A stretch of DNA of 39,995 nt, from assembly GCA_036555065.1 (NCBI GenBank), contig DATBLZ010000162.1:1-39995 (forward strand). Reading direction: 5' to 3'. Position 1 is the first letter of the stretch, and each line of letters opens with the position of its first letter. Shown piece by piece: positions 30,851 to 39,028 of this stretch. Source of the DNA: DATBLZ01 sp036555065 (GTDB lineage: Bacteria; Pseudomonadota; Gammaproteobacteria; Steroidobacterales; Rariloculaceae). The notes beneath the pieces were generated by a model. It worked only from the letters and a program-made list of their open reading frames with translations. It did no database searches and was not told the origin of the DNA. The position numbers and the translations under genes are program-made.

Positions 30851-32500
30851 CTAGCTCCTTCCGGTGCGCAAATGCTTCGGCCAAATCCCGTAACGGCCGG
30901 CCGACAAGACTCCCTTCGGATCGACCGCGTCTTTCAACGTCTCGAGAAACCGCCGCAACGCGTGGTCGTTGAACGAATATGTCGCGAGCACGGCATCCTG
31001 AAACGCCGGCGGCGTGCGGTACTCGCCCCAGCCGTGCTCGGCGACGAGTGCGACGAGCTTTTCGAACTTCGCGCGATTCGCGCGGTTCGTCGCAGCGTCC
31101 TTGGTCACGGGCAGTCCGAATAGATAGATGAATGCGCGGTTCCAATACGTCGTCGGCAAGCTGAAGCCGACGGCGTTGATCGGCAAATCGAGCGCGCGCG
31201 CCGCTTCGGTGAATACGCGATTCGCCTCGATGATGGCCTCGCCGCTGCGCGGGATGATCGGCGAGAACCACATGTGCCCCTCGGTCGGGTTCGGATTCGT
31301 CTCCGAGCGCGCGCCGATCGAGAACATCGTGAGGCTCGGGATGCCGAACTCGGGCAGCGTGCCGCTGCGCGAGCCGAAGGCCTGATTGCGCGTAACTGCT
31401 TCAATCTCCTCGGGCCGCAGCGGAAAACGAAAACGCTCGCCGTCCTCGAAAGTCGCGCCCGGAATCGCCGCCGTGAACTTGTCTTGGCACCACTCCCAGC
31501 CTGCGGTGATGACTTTTTCGGGGCCGTAGAATTTGAGCGTGCAGCTCCAATAGCCCGTGCCCTGACGGCGCGCGTACGCTTCGAGGTCGGCGGTCGTAGC
31601 ACCTCCCTCGATGAGCTCTCTGAGCTCGCTCTGAATCGGGTTGAAGAAGCCGCCGAGCAAAGGACTCCCGAGCTGCGGCATGCCGTTGACGACGCCGCTG
31701 TTCTCGACGAAGTTCAAGGTGTCGACGAGCGGGATCAGATCATCGTAACGAGGCACGATGACCGTGCCCGTCAAGTAAGCCTCGGGCTCAGGCATGAGCC
31801 AGAACCCCATCTTCGTGACGACGCCGAAGTTCGACTGCGAGAACAGCCCGTCGATCCACGGACCCACGCCGAACTTGTACTGCTGCCAAGTCTTCGCTGC
31901 GGGCAGCGCGCCCATGCCCGTGCGCAGGAGGTCGCCGTCAGCAAGCACCACCTCGAGGCCGCAATGCGCATCGAAGTGATTGCGGAAAGTCGTAGCCGTA
32001 TAGCCGCCGCCGTGATCGAGGGCATTGCCGACGAGGCTACCCCAGCCGGGATCGGGGCAGTCCATCCAGACCTTGAGCTTGTTCTCTTGCAGATAGCGAT
32101 AGAAATCGAAGTAGCTGACGCCCGGCTCGACGAGGGCCGAGGCGTTGCGCTCATTGACCTCGAGAATGCGATTCATGCGCTTGAGGTCGAGCACGACGCT
32201 GCCCGAGAGATTCGGCGCAGACCCGCCGTAACCCAGGTTCTTCCCCGTCGAAATTGGATAGATCGGAATTCGATGCTCGTTCGCCGCGCGCATGACGGCC
32301 CGCACTTCTTCGACGGTGTACGGGGCAACGGCGGCCGAAGCCGTGCGCTCATCGGGCTCGCCCTTGAAAGGCGAGTATGCGTCGCGGTAGAGCGCGACGT
32401 CCTCGGCGCTCGTGAACACCCACTCCTCGCCGACCGCCGTTTCGAACGCGCGCAGCGCGCGGTCGAAGTCCCGCTGATTCACCCCCGGAGGCAACGCCAT
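30851..32500 (-). CDS. FAD-linked oxidoreductase, 4-cresol dehydrogenase (PchF)/VAO-like
   Basis: 549 residues. The PCMH-type FAD domain shows PIYPISTGKNLGYGGSAPNLSG and VLDLKRMNRILEVNE, ALVEPGVSYFDFYRYLQE and WGSLVGNALDHGGGY; the cap domain runs from about residue 240. It ends DPKGVLSAGRYGIWP, as in vanillyl-alcohol oxidase relatives. The family oxidises para-alkyl or hydroxybenzyl phenols (p-cresol, eugenol, vanillyl alcohol). A dedicated cytochrome gene downstream indicates a dehydrogenase passing electrons to cytochrome rather than an oxidase. ATG 32500 has GGGAGAAG upstream. No signal peptide; exact phenolic substrate unknown. Confidence 0.88.
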   Translation of the reverse strand: MALPPGVNQRDFDRALRAFETAVGEEWVFTSAEDVALYRDAYSPFKGEPDERTASAAVAPYTVEEVRAVMRAANEHRIPIYPISTGKNLGYGGSAPNLSGSVVLDLKRMNRILEVNERNASALVEPGVSYFDFYRYLQENKLKVWMDCPDPGWGSLVGNALDHGGGYTATTFRNHFDAHCGLEVVLADGDLLRTGMGALPAAKTWQQYKFGVGPWIDGLFSQSNFGVVTKMGFWLMPEPEAYLTGTVIVPRYDDLIPLVDTLNFVENSGVVNGMPQLGSPLLGGFFNPIQSELRELIEGGATTADLEAYARRQGTGYWSCTLKFYGPEKVITAGWEWCQDKFTAAIPGATFEDGERFRFPLRPEEIEAVTRNQAFGSRSGTLPEFGIPSLTMFSIGARSETNPNPTEGHMWFSPIIPRSGEAIIEANRVFTEAARALDLPINAVGFSLPTTYWNRAFIYLFGLPVTKDAATNRANRAKFEKLVALVAEHGWGEYRTPPAFQDAVLATYSFNDHALRRFLETLKDAVDPKGVLSAGRYGIWPKHLRTGRS

Positions 32501-32550
32501 TTGTTCTTCTCCCGCGCGCGGACGTCTACGTTGTATTCTAGCGCCGAAAA

Positions 32551-32575
32551 GAGTCGCGGCTAAAGCCGCTCCCAC
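32551..32575. repeat. REP-like palindromic element
   Basis: GAGTCGCGGCTAAAGCCGCT (then CCCAC) sits in the 86-base divergent region between the cresol-dehydrogenase-like gene and glcB, ending 12 bases before the glcB ATG. This is the only copy between divergent starts. Confidence 0.75.
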
Positions 32576-32586
32576 GGGACAACAGA

Positions 32587-34854
32587 ATGACCGAGTATGT
32601 CGGCGTCGGCGATCTGAAGGTCGCAAGGGTGTTGGTCGATCTCGTCGAGCGAGAGATCGCGCCGGGCACAGGCGTGACCTCGGCAACCGTGTGGGCCCTG
32701 CTCGAGCAGATCGTTGCGGAGCTCGGCCCGCGCCTGCGTGCACTGCTCGCGAAGCGCGATTCGCTGCAAGCGAGCATCGACGACTGGTTCGTCGCGCGCA
32801 AAGGCAAGCCGCTCGACGGCGCCGCATACAGGCGTTTTCTCGAGGAAATCGGCTACCTCATTCCCGAAGGGCCGCCGTTCGAAGTGACGACAGCAAACGT
32901 CGATGACGAAATCGCCGTGCTCGCGGGGCCGCAGCTCGTCGTACCCGTCGACAAAGCGCGCTACGCGCTCAACGCCGCGAACGCCCGCTGGGGGAGCCTG
33001 TACGATGCGTTCTACGGGACCAACGTCATTCCGGAAGGGCCGGAAACCAAGAAAGGCGCCACGTACAATCCGACGCGCGGCAAGCTCGTTATCGCCAAGG
33101 CCAGCCACTTCCTCGACGAGACCGTACCGCTTGCGCAGGGGCGGTGGAGTGAAGTCACCGCCATCACGCGCTTAGGCAACGCGCTCGAGTGCGTGCTCGC
33201 CGACCGCACACGCGCGCGGCTCGCGGATCCGGCGGCGTTCGTCGGCTACCGCGAGACGAGCACATCTCTCACGAGCGTGCTCTTGCGTCATCACGGGCTC
33301 CATATCGACATCGAAATCGACCGCACGCATCCCGTGGGCCGCGCGCACGCGGCGGGCGTCAAAGACATCGTGCTCGAAAGCGCCATTACGACGATCATGG
33401 ACTGCGAGGATTCGGTCGCGGCCGTCGATGCCGAAGACAAAGCCGTCGTCTACGCGAACTGGTGCGGCATCCTGAAAGGCACGCTGACGACGACGTTCGA
33501 CAAGGCCGGCACAAAGGTACGCCGCGGCCTCAATCCCGACCGGGAATACCTGGGCGCCAACGGCGGCAGGCTCGTTTTGCCGGGCCGCAGCCTCCTGCTC
33601 GTCCGGCACGTCGGCAATCACCTGCTCACCGATGCCGTGACGACGGCGGCAGGCGAGCCCACGCCCGAGACCTTTCTCGACTGCGTCGTAACGGCGCTCG
33701 CGGCGCTCCACGATATCCAGGGCCGAGGCGAAGAGTCGCGGCTAAAGCCGCTCCCACAGCCGCTCTCACAACCGCTCCCACAGCCAGTCTCACGGCACTG
33801 CAACAGCCGGCGCGGCAGCCTATACATCGTCAAGCCGAAGCACCACGGCCCCGAGGAAGTCGCGCTGTCGTGCGAGCTCTTCGCGCGCGTCGAGCGTGCC
33901 TACGGACTGCCTGCGAACACGCTCAAGATCGGCATCATGGACGAAGAGCGGCGCACGACGGTCAATCTCAAGGAGTGCATCCGCGCCGCACGCGAGCGCG
34001 TGATCTTCATCAACACGGGTTTTCTCGACCGCACGGGCGACGAGATTCACACGCACATGGAAGCCGGCCCGATGATCCCGAAACCCGAGATCAAATCGGC
34101 CTCCTGGATGCTCGCGTACGAAGATTGGAACGTCGACGTCGGTCTCGAGACGGCGCTGCCCGGCCACGCGCAGATCGGTAAGGGCATGTGGGCGATGCCC
34201 GCCGAAATGCAAGCGATGCTCGATTCCAAACGCGGCCACCCGCAGAGCGGCGCGACCTGCGCGTGGGTGCCGTCGCCGACGGCCGCAACGCTGCACGCGA
34301 TCCACTACCATCAGGTCAATGTCGGCGCCAAGCAGAACGCGCTCAGAAGCCGGCCTCGCAATGTAGGAGCGGCTTTAGCCGCGATCCTCACACCCCCGCT
34401 CCTGCCGCCCGGCCGACAGCTCAGCGCCGCCGAGATTCAACGCGAGCTCGACAACAACGCGCAAGGCATTCTCGGCTACGTCGTGCGCTGGGTCGAGCAA
34501 GGCGTAGGCTGCTCGACGGTTCCCGACATCAACGATGTCGGCCTCATGGAGGACCGCGCGACGCTCAGAATCTCCTCGCAGCACATCGCGAACTGGCTCC
34601 GCCACGGGCTCGTCGACAGGAACCAGGTCATGGAGGCTTTGCAGCGCATGGCCGTCGTCGTCGACCGGCAGAACGCCGGCGACGCGAGTTACCGCAGCAT
34701 GGCGCCGAATTTCGACCAGAGCACCGCGTTCCAAGCCGCGATCGACCTAATTTTCAACGGCCGCGACGAGCCGAATGGCTACACGGAGTCGACGTTGACG
34801 CGCCGCCGGCGGGAGTTCAAGCAGCGGCTCGCGGCTCGTGGGAACGATTCGTAG
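32587..34854 (+). CDS. glcB: Malate synthase G with two in-frame REP insertions
   Basis: 755 residues, about 30 more than usual. Glyoxylate and acetyl-CoA give malate. Diagnostic segments are ARWGSLYDAFYGTNVIPE, MDCEDSVAAVDAEDK, GRSLLLVRHVGNHLL (catalytic Arg), YIVKPKHHGPEEVAL, GIMDEERRTTVNL and TGFLDRTGDEIHTHME (Mg ligands Glu and Asp), and LMEDRATLRISSQ (catalytic Asp). Two stretches do not fit the family: residues about 383-403 (LKPLPQPLSQPLPQ core) and about 593-601 (NVGAALAAIL core). Both are REP sequence read in frame at loop positions, so the enzyme is probably still active. No clear Shine-Dalgarno is seen, as a REP lies just upstream. Confidence 0.94.
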   Translation: MTEYVGVGDLKVARVLVDLVEREIAPGTGVTSATVWALLEQIVAELGPRLRALLAKRDSLQASIDDWFVARKGKPLDGAAYRRFLEEIGYLIPEGPPFEVTTANVDDEIAVLAGPQLVVPVDKARYALNAANARWGSLYDAFYGTNVIPEGPETKKGATYNPTRGKLVIAKASHFLDETVPLAQGRWSEVTAITRLGNALECVLADRTRARLADPAAFVGYRETSTSLTSVLLRHHGLHIDIEIDRTHPVGRAHAAGVKDIVLESAITTIMDCEDSVAAVDAEDKAVVYANWCGILKGTLTTTFDKAGTKVRRGLNPDREYLGANGGRLVLPGRSLLLVRHVGNHLLTDAVTTAAGEPTPETFLDCVVTALAALHDIQGRGEESRLKPLPQPLSQPLPQPVSRHCNSRRGSLYIVKPKHHGPEEVALSCELFARVERAYGLPANTLKIGIMDEERRTTVNLKECIRAARERVIFINTGFLDRTGDEIHTHMEAGPMIPKPEIKSASWMLAYEDWNVDVGLETALPGHAQIGKGMWAMPAEMQAMLDSKRGHPQSGATCAWVPSPTAATLHAIHYHQVNVGAKQNALRSRPRNVGAALAAILTPPLLPPGRQLSAAEIQRELDNNAQGILGYVVRWVEQGVGCSTVPDINDVGLMEDRATLRISSQHIANWLRHGLVDRNQVMEALQRMAVVVDRQNAGDASYRSMAPNFDQSTAFQAAIDLIFNGRDEPNGYTESTLTRRRREFKQRLAARGNDS
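33733..33758. repeat. REP-like element within glcB (first)
   Basis: GAGTCGCGGCTAAAGCCGCT (then CCCACA) is a full copy of the repeat, inverted relative to glcB, and read through in frame as ESRLKPLPQ. It continues into a short tandem array. Confidence 0.8.
33748..33795. repeat. Four 12-base tandem units within glcB
   Basis: CCGCTCCCACAG, CCGCTCTCACAA, CCGCTCCCACAG and CCAGTCTCACGG follow one another directly. They derive from the right end of the REP element and encode PLPQ, PLSQ, PLPQ and PVSR-like four-residue steps. Being a multiple of three, copy-number change keeps the reading frame. Confidence 0.75.
34363..34386. repeat. REP-like element within glcB (second)
   Basis: GTAGGAGCGGCTTTAGCCGC (then GATC) is a + oriented copy, read in frame as VGAALAAI. 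It lies in the variable segment between HYHQVNVGA and the conserved RELDNNAQGILGYVVRWV. Confidence 0.8.
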
Positions 34855-34880
34855 GGAGCGGCTCGACCTCGAGCCTAGCG

Positions 34881-35225
34881 TCAGGGATTCGGGTGGCCTT
34901 GCATTCTCCGGACCGTCTCCGCTGCCTGGCGAGCCTCCTCCCGCTCGTACCTCTTCCAGTTGTCGGCCGTCATGCACCGTGTCGTGATCACGTTGGAAGC
35001 ATGCTGCAGCATCTCCCGACAGGTGACCACGAGACCCGGATCCACGTCGGCCGCGCTGAGCTCCACTACGACAGGATTGGGATCCGCGCGAGCTACCGCA
35101 ATCGCCGCAGCATTCGCCTCGGGCGCGCTCTGCGCCCCACTTGCGGCGATTTGCTCGGGGGCCGAGGCGCAACCGCCAAGCAACGCCGCGGTCAGCACAG
35201 CGGCATAACAGTCCGACGGGCTCAT
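34881..35225 (-). CDS. Small lipoprotein, function unknown
   Basis: 114 residues. TAALLGGCASAP is a clean lipobox, so the protein is lipid-anchored. The C-terminal part VTCREMLQHASNVITTRCMTADNWKRY holds two Cys spaced for a disulfide and a C-x-T-x-x-x-W pattern that I have seen in small secreted gammaproteobacterial proteins of unknown role. AAAGGAGG precedes the ATG. It is convergent with glcB (26-base gap) and divergent from the next gene. Confidence 0.75.
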   Translation of the reverse strand: MSPSDCYAAVLTAALLGGCASAPEQIAASGAQSAPEANAAAIAVARADPNPVVVELSAADVDPGLVVTCREMLQHASNVITTRCMTADNWKRYEREEARQAAETVRRMQGHPNP

Positions 35226-35394
35226 GGCGACCTCCTTTCGCTATTCCTGAACTTACTCCTCACGCGACGTATCGTCCACTGACGGCCGCGCATACGGCCT
35301 GCCTCCTGAGCATCGCGCAATGAGAAATTGCTTGGCGGCGCCGCTTGTCGTTATGCTTCTTATATACGAGGGGACATTGTGGGGAGGAGCCGGG

Positions 35395-35943
35395 ATGCCG
35401 AAAGGGCCCAACGGGCGCACGAGAACCGCGAAGGGACCCGTCGCCTTGGCAGTGGTCATCGCCGGTCTCGCCACAGCACACGCCGCACGCGCGCAAGAGG
35501 CCGAAAGTGTCACGGTCGATGTCGGCGAGTGCACGACTCTTCAATCGCCCGAAGAGCGGCTCGCCTGCTATGAGGCCCACGTCGCGGCTGAGCTGGGGAA
35601 GCGTGACGCTGCGACGCAAGCAGCCGGGCCGGATACCGCCGCGGCCGCGGAGCCGCCGGCACGAGCGACGAGCACGAGCTCTGCTGGCGCGGCCCAACCC
35701 ACGGCGGCGCCCGACGAAGAACCGCGTGAGATCGTCGGCACGGTGGCGTCAGTGCGGGAAACGATCCCCAACACCTACGTGATCACGCTCGAGGATGGTC
35801 AGGTCTGGCGCCAGACGTACCCCGAAAAATACCCGGTCAGAGCCGGTCACCGAGTCACGATCCGTCCGACGCGTTGGGGCAGCTCGTTCCGGCTCTCGGC
35901 AGAGAGCGTGCACGGCTCCATACAGGTGGAAAGGGTGCGCTGA
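35395..35943 (+). CDS. Exported protein of unknown function
   Basis: 182 residues. Signal peptide PVALAVVIAGLATAHAARAQ, then ECTTLQSPEERLACYEAHV, a motif pattern (E-C ... RLACY) shared by several periplasmic proteins, a low-complexity Ala/Pro/Ser linker, and a compact C-terminal domain (EIVGTVASVRETIPNTYVIT, DGQVWRQTYPEKYPV, WGSSFRLSA) that looks like a small beta-barrel. GGAGGA lies nine bases before ATG 35395, so this start is preferred over ATG 35320. The next gene starts six bases after the stop. Confidence 0.75.
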   Translation: MPKGPNGRTRTAKGPVALAVVIAGLATAHAARAQEAESVTVDVGECTTLQSPEERLACYEAHVAAELGKRDAATQAAGPDTAAAAEPPARATSTSSAGAAQPTAAPDEEPREIVGTVASVRETIPNTYVITLEDGQVWRQTYPEKYPVRAGHRVTIRPTRWGSSFRLSAESVHGSIQVERVR

Positions 35944-35949
35944 CAAGAC

Positions 35950-37764
35950 GTGTCGCCCCGCCGCGTGCAAAAGCAGAGCGTAGACGAAGCCTTCGCGCTC
36001 GCGCTGCGACAGCATCAGGCCGGTCGCCTCCTCGAAGCTGAACGCGGCTACCGGCAGATACTGCAACGCCTGCCGGATCACTCGGACTCGTTGCACCTGC
36101 TCGGTGTGATTGCGCTGCAGACAGGTAATCCCGAGGCGGCCCTCACACTCGTCGAGCGCGCAGTTGCCTTGCGGCCCGACGGAGCCGTTTATCGGAACAA
36201 TCTCGGCCAGGTTCTCGAGCGTCTGGGACGCTACGACGACGCGGCGCGGGCTTACGAAGCCGCGATCGAGCTCGATCCTGCCGATGCCGAGGCCGTCAAC
36301 AACTTAGGCCACGTGCTCCATCGCCAAGACCGGCTGGCAGCAGCCGAAGCTCGGTACCGAGACGCGATCCGGCGGAACCCGGCCTATGCGGAGCCCCATA
36401 CCAATCTCGGCAACCTACTCAAAGATCGAGGCGAGCTCGACGCAGCGATCGCCGCCTATCGGCGCGCAGTTGCACTGCGCCCGGATCTGTCCTACTTGCA
36501 CAGTAACCTCCTCCTGACGCTGCACTACCACGCGGGCTTCTCGCCGGCCGACATCGCGCGTGAGCATCAGACCTGGGCCGACCGCCACGTGGCGCCGCTC
36601 GCGCGGGCTCGCCGTCCGCACGAAAACGATTCCGACCCGGACCGCCGCCTGCGCATAGGCTACGTGTCGCCCGATTTTCGCGAGCATCCGGTGGCGCGTT
36701 TCCTTCTGCCGCTGCTCAGAGAGCACGATCGGGAGCAGGTGGAGGTCTTTACGTACTCCGATGTGACGACGCCGGATGCCGTCACTGACTTACTCCGCAA
36801 TCACGTGGATCGATGGCGCGACGTCGCGCTGCTCGGCGACGAGCAGCTCGCCGACGCGGTCCGCGCGGACGGGATCGATATTCTCGTGGACCTCGCCGCA
36901 CATTCCGCCCACAACCGGCTGCTCATGTTCGCGCGCAAGCCGGCGCCGGTCCAAGTCACCTATCTCGCGTACTGCAGCACGACGGGCGTCGACGCGATCG
37001 ACTATCGCGTGACCGATCGTTTTCTCGACCCGCCCGGGGAGGCGAGCCACTATACCGAGACCTCGATACACCTCCCGCACTGCTATTGGTGTTATTGCGC
37101 GCCGCCGCTACAGGATTCCGCGCAGCCTTCGACCGAGCGCCGCGCAGGCCCGCCGACCTTCGGCTGCCTCAACAACTTCGCCAAGGTCACGGACGTCACG
37201 CTCGAGCTCTGGGCGCGGCTGTTGCGGCGCGTGCCCGAGGCCCGGCTTCTCGTTTATGCGCGCGCCGAAACTCATCACGACCGCGTCCGTCGGGCGTTGC
37301 GCGAGGGCGGTGTGGAGGAGTCACGCGCGGCTTTCGTAGGCTACCAACGCCTCGCGGATTACTTGGCGACCTACGGTCTGATCGACGTCGCGCTCGACCC
37401 ATATCCGTATGGCGGCGGCACGACCACATGCGATGCGCTGTGGATGGGCGTGCCCGTGGTCAGCCTCGCGGGACGCACTGCCGTTTCGCGTGCGGGCTCG
37501 ACGCTGCTCTCGAACGTCGGTCTAGAGCAGCTCGTGGCGCGAAACGAAGACCAATATGTCGAGCTAGCGGCCGGCTTGATCCGGGATGCGAGTGGACTGG
37601 CGGCCTTGCGGCGCGAGCTTCGCGCGCGCATCGAGTCCTCGCCGGTCATGGATGCCAAACAGTTCGCGCGCGACGTCGAGGCAGCATTCAGGAGTGTCTG
37701 GCGTGCCTGGTGCGGACGTGGGAGCGGCCTTTGTGGGAGGGGCTTTAGCCCCGATTCCTCGTAA
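35950..37764 (+). CDS. TPR-containing SPINDLY/O-GlcNAc-transferase-like glycosyltransferase (GT41)
   Basis: 604 residues starting GTG. Four to five TPRs occupy about residues 10-170 (YRQILQRLPDHSDSLHLLGV, YRNNLGQVLERLGRYDDAAR, EAVNNLGHVLHRQDRL, PHTNLGNLLKDRGELDAA). The GT41 catalytic region follows: RIGYVSPDFREHPVARFLLP, FARKPAPVQVTYLAYCSTTG, PPTFGCLNNFAKVT and LDPYPYGGGTTTCDALWMGVPV. Such proteins transfer sugars to protein Ser/Thr in the cytosol. The last residues (CGRGSGLCGRGFSPDSS) are encoded by a REP element and depart from the family. A sulfotransferase gene lies nearby, but a common pathway is not shown. Confidence 0.9.
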   Translation: MSPRRVQKQSVDEAFALALRQHQAGRLLEAERGYRQILQRLPDHSDSLHLLGVIALQTGNPEAALTLVERAVALRPDGAVYRNNLGQVLERLGRYDDAARAYEAAIELDPADAEAVNNLGHVLHRQDRLAAAEARYRDAIRRNPAYAEPHTNLGNLLKDRGELDAAIAAYRRAVALRPDLSYLHSNLLLTLHYHAGFSPADIAREHQTWADRHVAPLARARRPHENDSDPDRRLRIGYVSPDFREHPVARFLLPLLREHDREQVEVFTYSDVTTPDAVTDLLRNHVDRWRDVALLGDEQLADAVRADGIDILVDLAAHSAHNRLLMFARKPAPVQVTYLAYCSTTGVDAIDYRVTDRFLDPPGEASHYTETSIHLPHCYWCYCAPPLQDSAQPSTERRAGPPTFGCLNNFAKVTDVTLELWARLLRRVPEARLLVYARAETHHDRVRRALREGGVEESRAAFVGYQRLADYLATYGLIDVALDPYPYGGGTTTCDALWMGVPVVSLAGRTAVSRAGSTLLSNVGLEQLVARNEDQYVELAAGLIRDASGLAALRRELRARIESSPVMDAKQFARDVEAAFRSVWRAWCGRGSGLCGRGFSPDSS

Positions 37765-37789
37765 GAGTCGCGGCTAAAGCCGCTCCCAC
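37733..37789. repeat. Inverted pair of REP-like elements
   Basis: GTGGGAGGGGCTTTAGCCCC (37733-37752, variant with GGGG/CCCC arms) faces GAGTCGCGGCTAAAGCCGCT (37765-37784, then CCCAC). The first copy supplies the end of the OGT-like frame including its stop; the pair can form a long compound hairpin terminating the gene. Confidence 0.8.
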
Positions 37790-37864
37790 AGCGGTGACTC
37801 GCGTCCTTGCCTTCCGCGAGACCTTCGTGCACGATTCGGCGCCGAAACGGGAGCAACCACCGCC

Positions 37865-38365
37865 ATGAAGGCACTCTGCATCGTCGCGCTCGCGGCGCTT
37901 TCCACACCGGGATTCACCCAGGACGCGCCGCCATCCGCCCCCCCGGTCGCCGGCGACGAAGAAGTCATCGTGCAGGGCCGCACGCCTCAGGAGATCCGGA
38001 TCGAGATCGAGCAGGTCGAGAACGCCGTCTACGCGCGGTTCAATGCGTTGAACAGCAGTGACGATTTCGACATCCTCTGCGCCGAGCACGCGCCGACAGG
38101 CTCGAACATTCCGGTGCGTACCTGCCGGGCGAACTTCGTGCTTCGCGCCGAGCAGCGAGCAGCGGGCGCGAGCTTGCAACGCATGCAAGGCGGCACCAAT
38201 GGCATTGCGCCGAATGAGCGCGTGTATCTGCAGAAAAAGGGCGAAGAGCTCACCGCCGAGATGCAACGTATCGCGCGCGAGGACGAAGAGCTCATGCGGG
38301 GGCTCACGCGCCTGGCAGAGCTCAACGAAATAGCCGGCGCTACTGCGAACCCGGTGCAGCGCTAG
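37865..38365 (+). CDS. Exported protein of unknown function
   Basis: 166 residues. Signal peptide ALCIVALAALSTPGFTQ, then EEVIVQGRTPQEIRIEIEQV, FNALNSSDDFDILCAEHAPTG and a second Cys in VRTCRANFV that probably pairs with the first, and a long C-terminal helix (EELTAEMQRIAREDEELMRG). I have seen this pattern (VIVxGR ... FDIxC ... TGS ... RxC) in uncharacterised gammaproteobacterial proteins. Its last 26 bases overlap the convergent next gene. Confidence 0.72.
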   Translation: MKALCIVALAALSTPGFTQDAPPSAPPVAGDEEVIVQGRTPQEIRIEIEQVENAVYARFNALNSSDDFDILCAEHAPTGSNIPVRTCRANFVLRAEQRAAGASLQRMQGGTNGIAPNERVYLQKKGEELTAEMQRIAREDEELMRGLTRLAELNEIAGATANPVQR

Positions 38366-38921
38366 CCGGATCATCGGCGCACGTGCAGCTCAAGCGGCGC
38401 ATGCGTACGCTTAAGAGCTCAACGTTCTCGCCGATCGGATAGTCGGCCGCGAATTTTACGTCCTGAGCGTCGCTGCGCTGCCACGTCTCGTTGAACTCGA
38501 CGGGCTTCTCCGCGCCGCTCTCGTCCCTGATCCGTAGCGCAACCGAGAATGCTCCTGACGCGACGGTGCAGTCTGAGATCTTGAGCGTGCTATTGACGCG
38601 CGCGATCGCGTTCAGCTGCAGGTACTCGGTCGTGGTAGTGGCGCTGCACTCTCTGCTCGTCAGCACGGGCAGCGCGATCAGGATGGGAACGTCTTTTTCC
38701 GCGCGCACAGTCTCTGTTTCCGCCTCGCAGTTCTCCCTCACGCGCGAGCCGCCCGCTGTTCCCTGGCAGAGCTGTACGTCCTTGTCGTCGGTAATCCGTC
38801 CCTCATTAGCTATGGATGACGTGTTCGGATTGCCGCTTTGGAAAACCTGCGCAAAGGCGGTCGGGGTGAGAAGTGCGAGGGCCGATAGCGAAAGGAGCGC
38901 AATGACGTTGATCCGGCTCAT
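38340..38921 (-). CDS. Exported protein of unknown function
   Basis: 193 residues. Signal peptide VIALLSLSALALLTPTAFAQ. The mature part is rich in Cys pairs (VQLCQGTAGG, RENCEAETE, SRECSATT, KISDCTV, LSCTCAD) and predicted strands (LQLNAIARVNSTLKIS, FSVALRIRDESG, QDVKFAADYPI), suggesting a disulfide-stabilised beta fold. GGAGG lies eight bases before ATG 38921, favouring it over 38963. No family was recognised. It is convergent with, and overlaps by 26 bases, the previous gene. Confidence 0.68.
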   Translation of the reverse strand: MSRINVIALLSLSALALLTPTAFAQVFQSGNPNTSSIANEGRITDDKDVQLCQGTAGGSRVRENCEAETETVRAEKDVPILIALPVLTSRECSATTTTEYLQLNAIARVNSTLKISDCTVASGAFSVALRIRDESGAEKPVEFNETWQRSDAQDVKFAADYPIGENVELLSVRMRRLSCTCADDPASAAPGSQ

Positions 38922-39028
38922 TTTTTCAGCCTCCGACAGCGAATCTCGGGTGGGAGCGAACACGCACAGAGAAGCCTACCACAAGCATGCGTGGGACGAC
39001 CTGCATCCCCCGATTTGCCCGCAGAAGC

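Noticed and set aside
33733..33795. Possible CRISPR-like repeats
   Set aside because: The units are 12 bases, contiguous and without spacers, and derive from a REP element.
32587..34854. glcB as a pseudogene because of repeat insertions
   Set aside because: Both insertions keep the frame and every catalytic block is present to the natural end.
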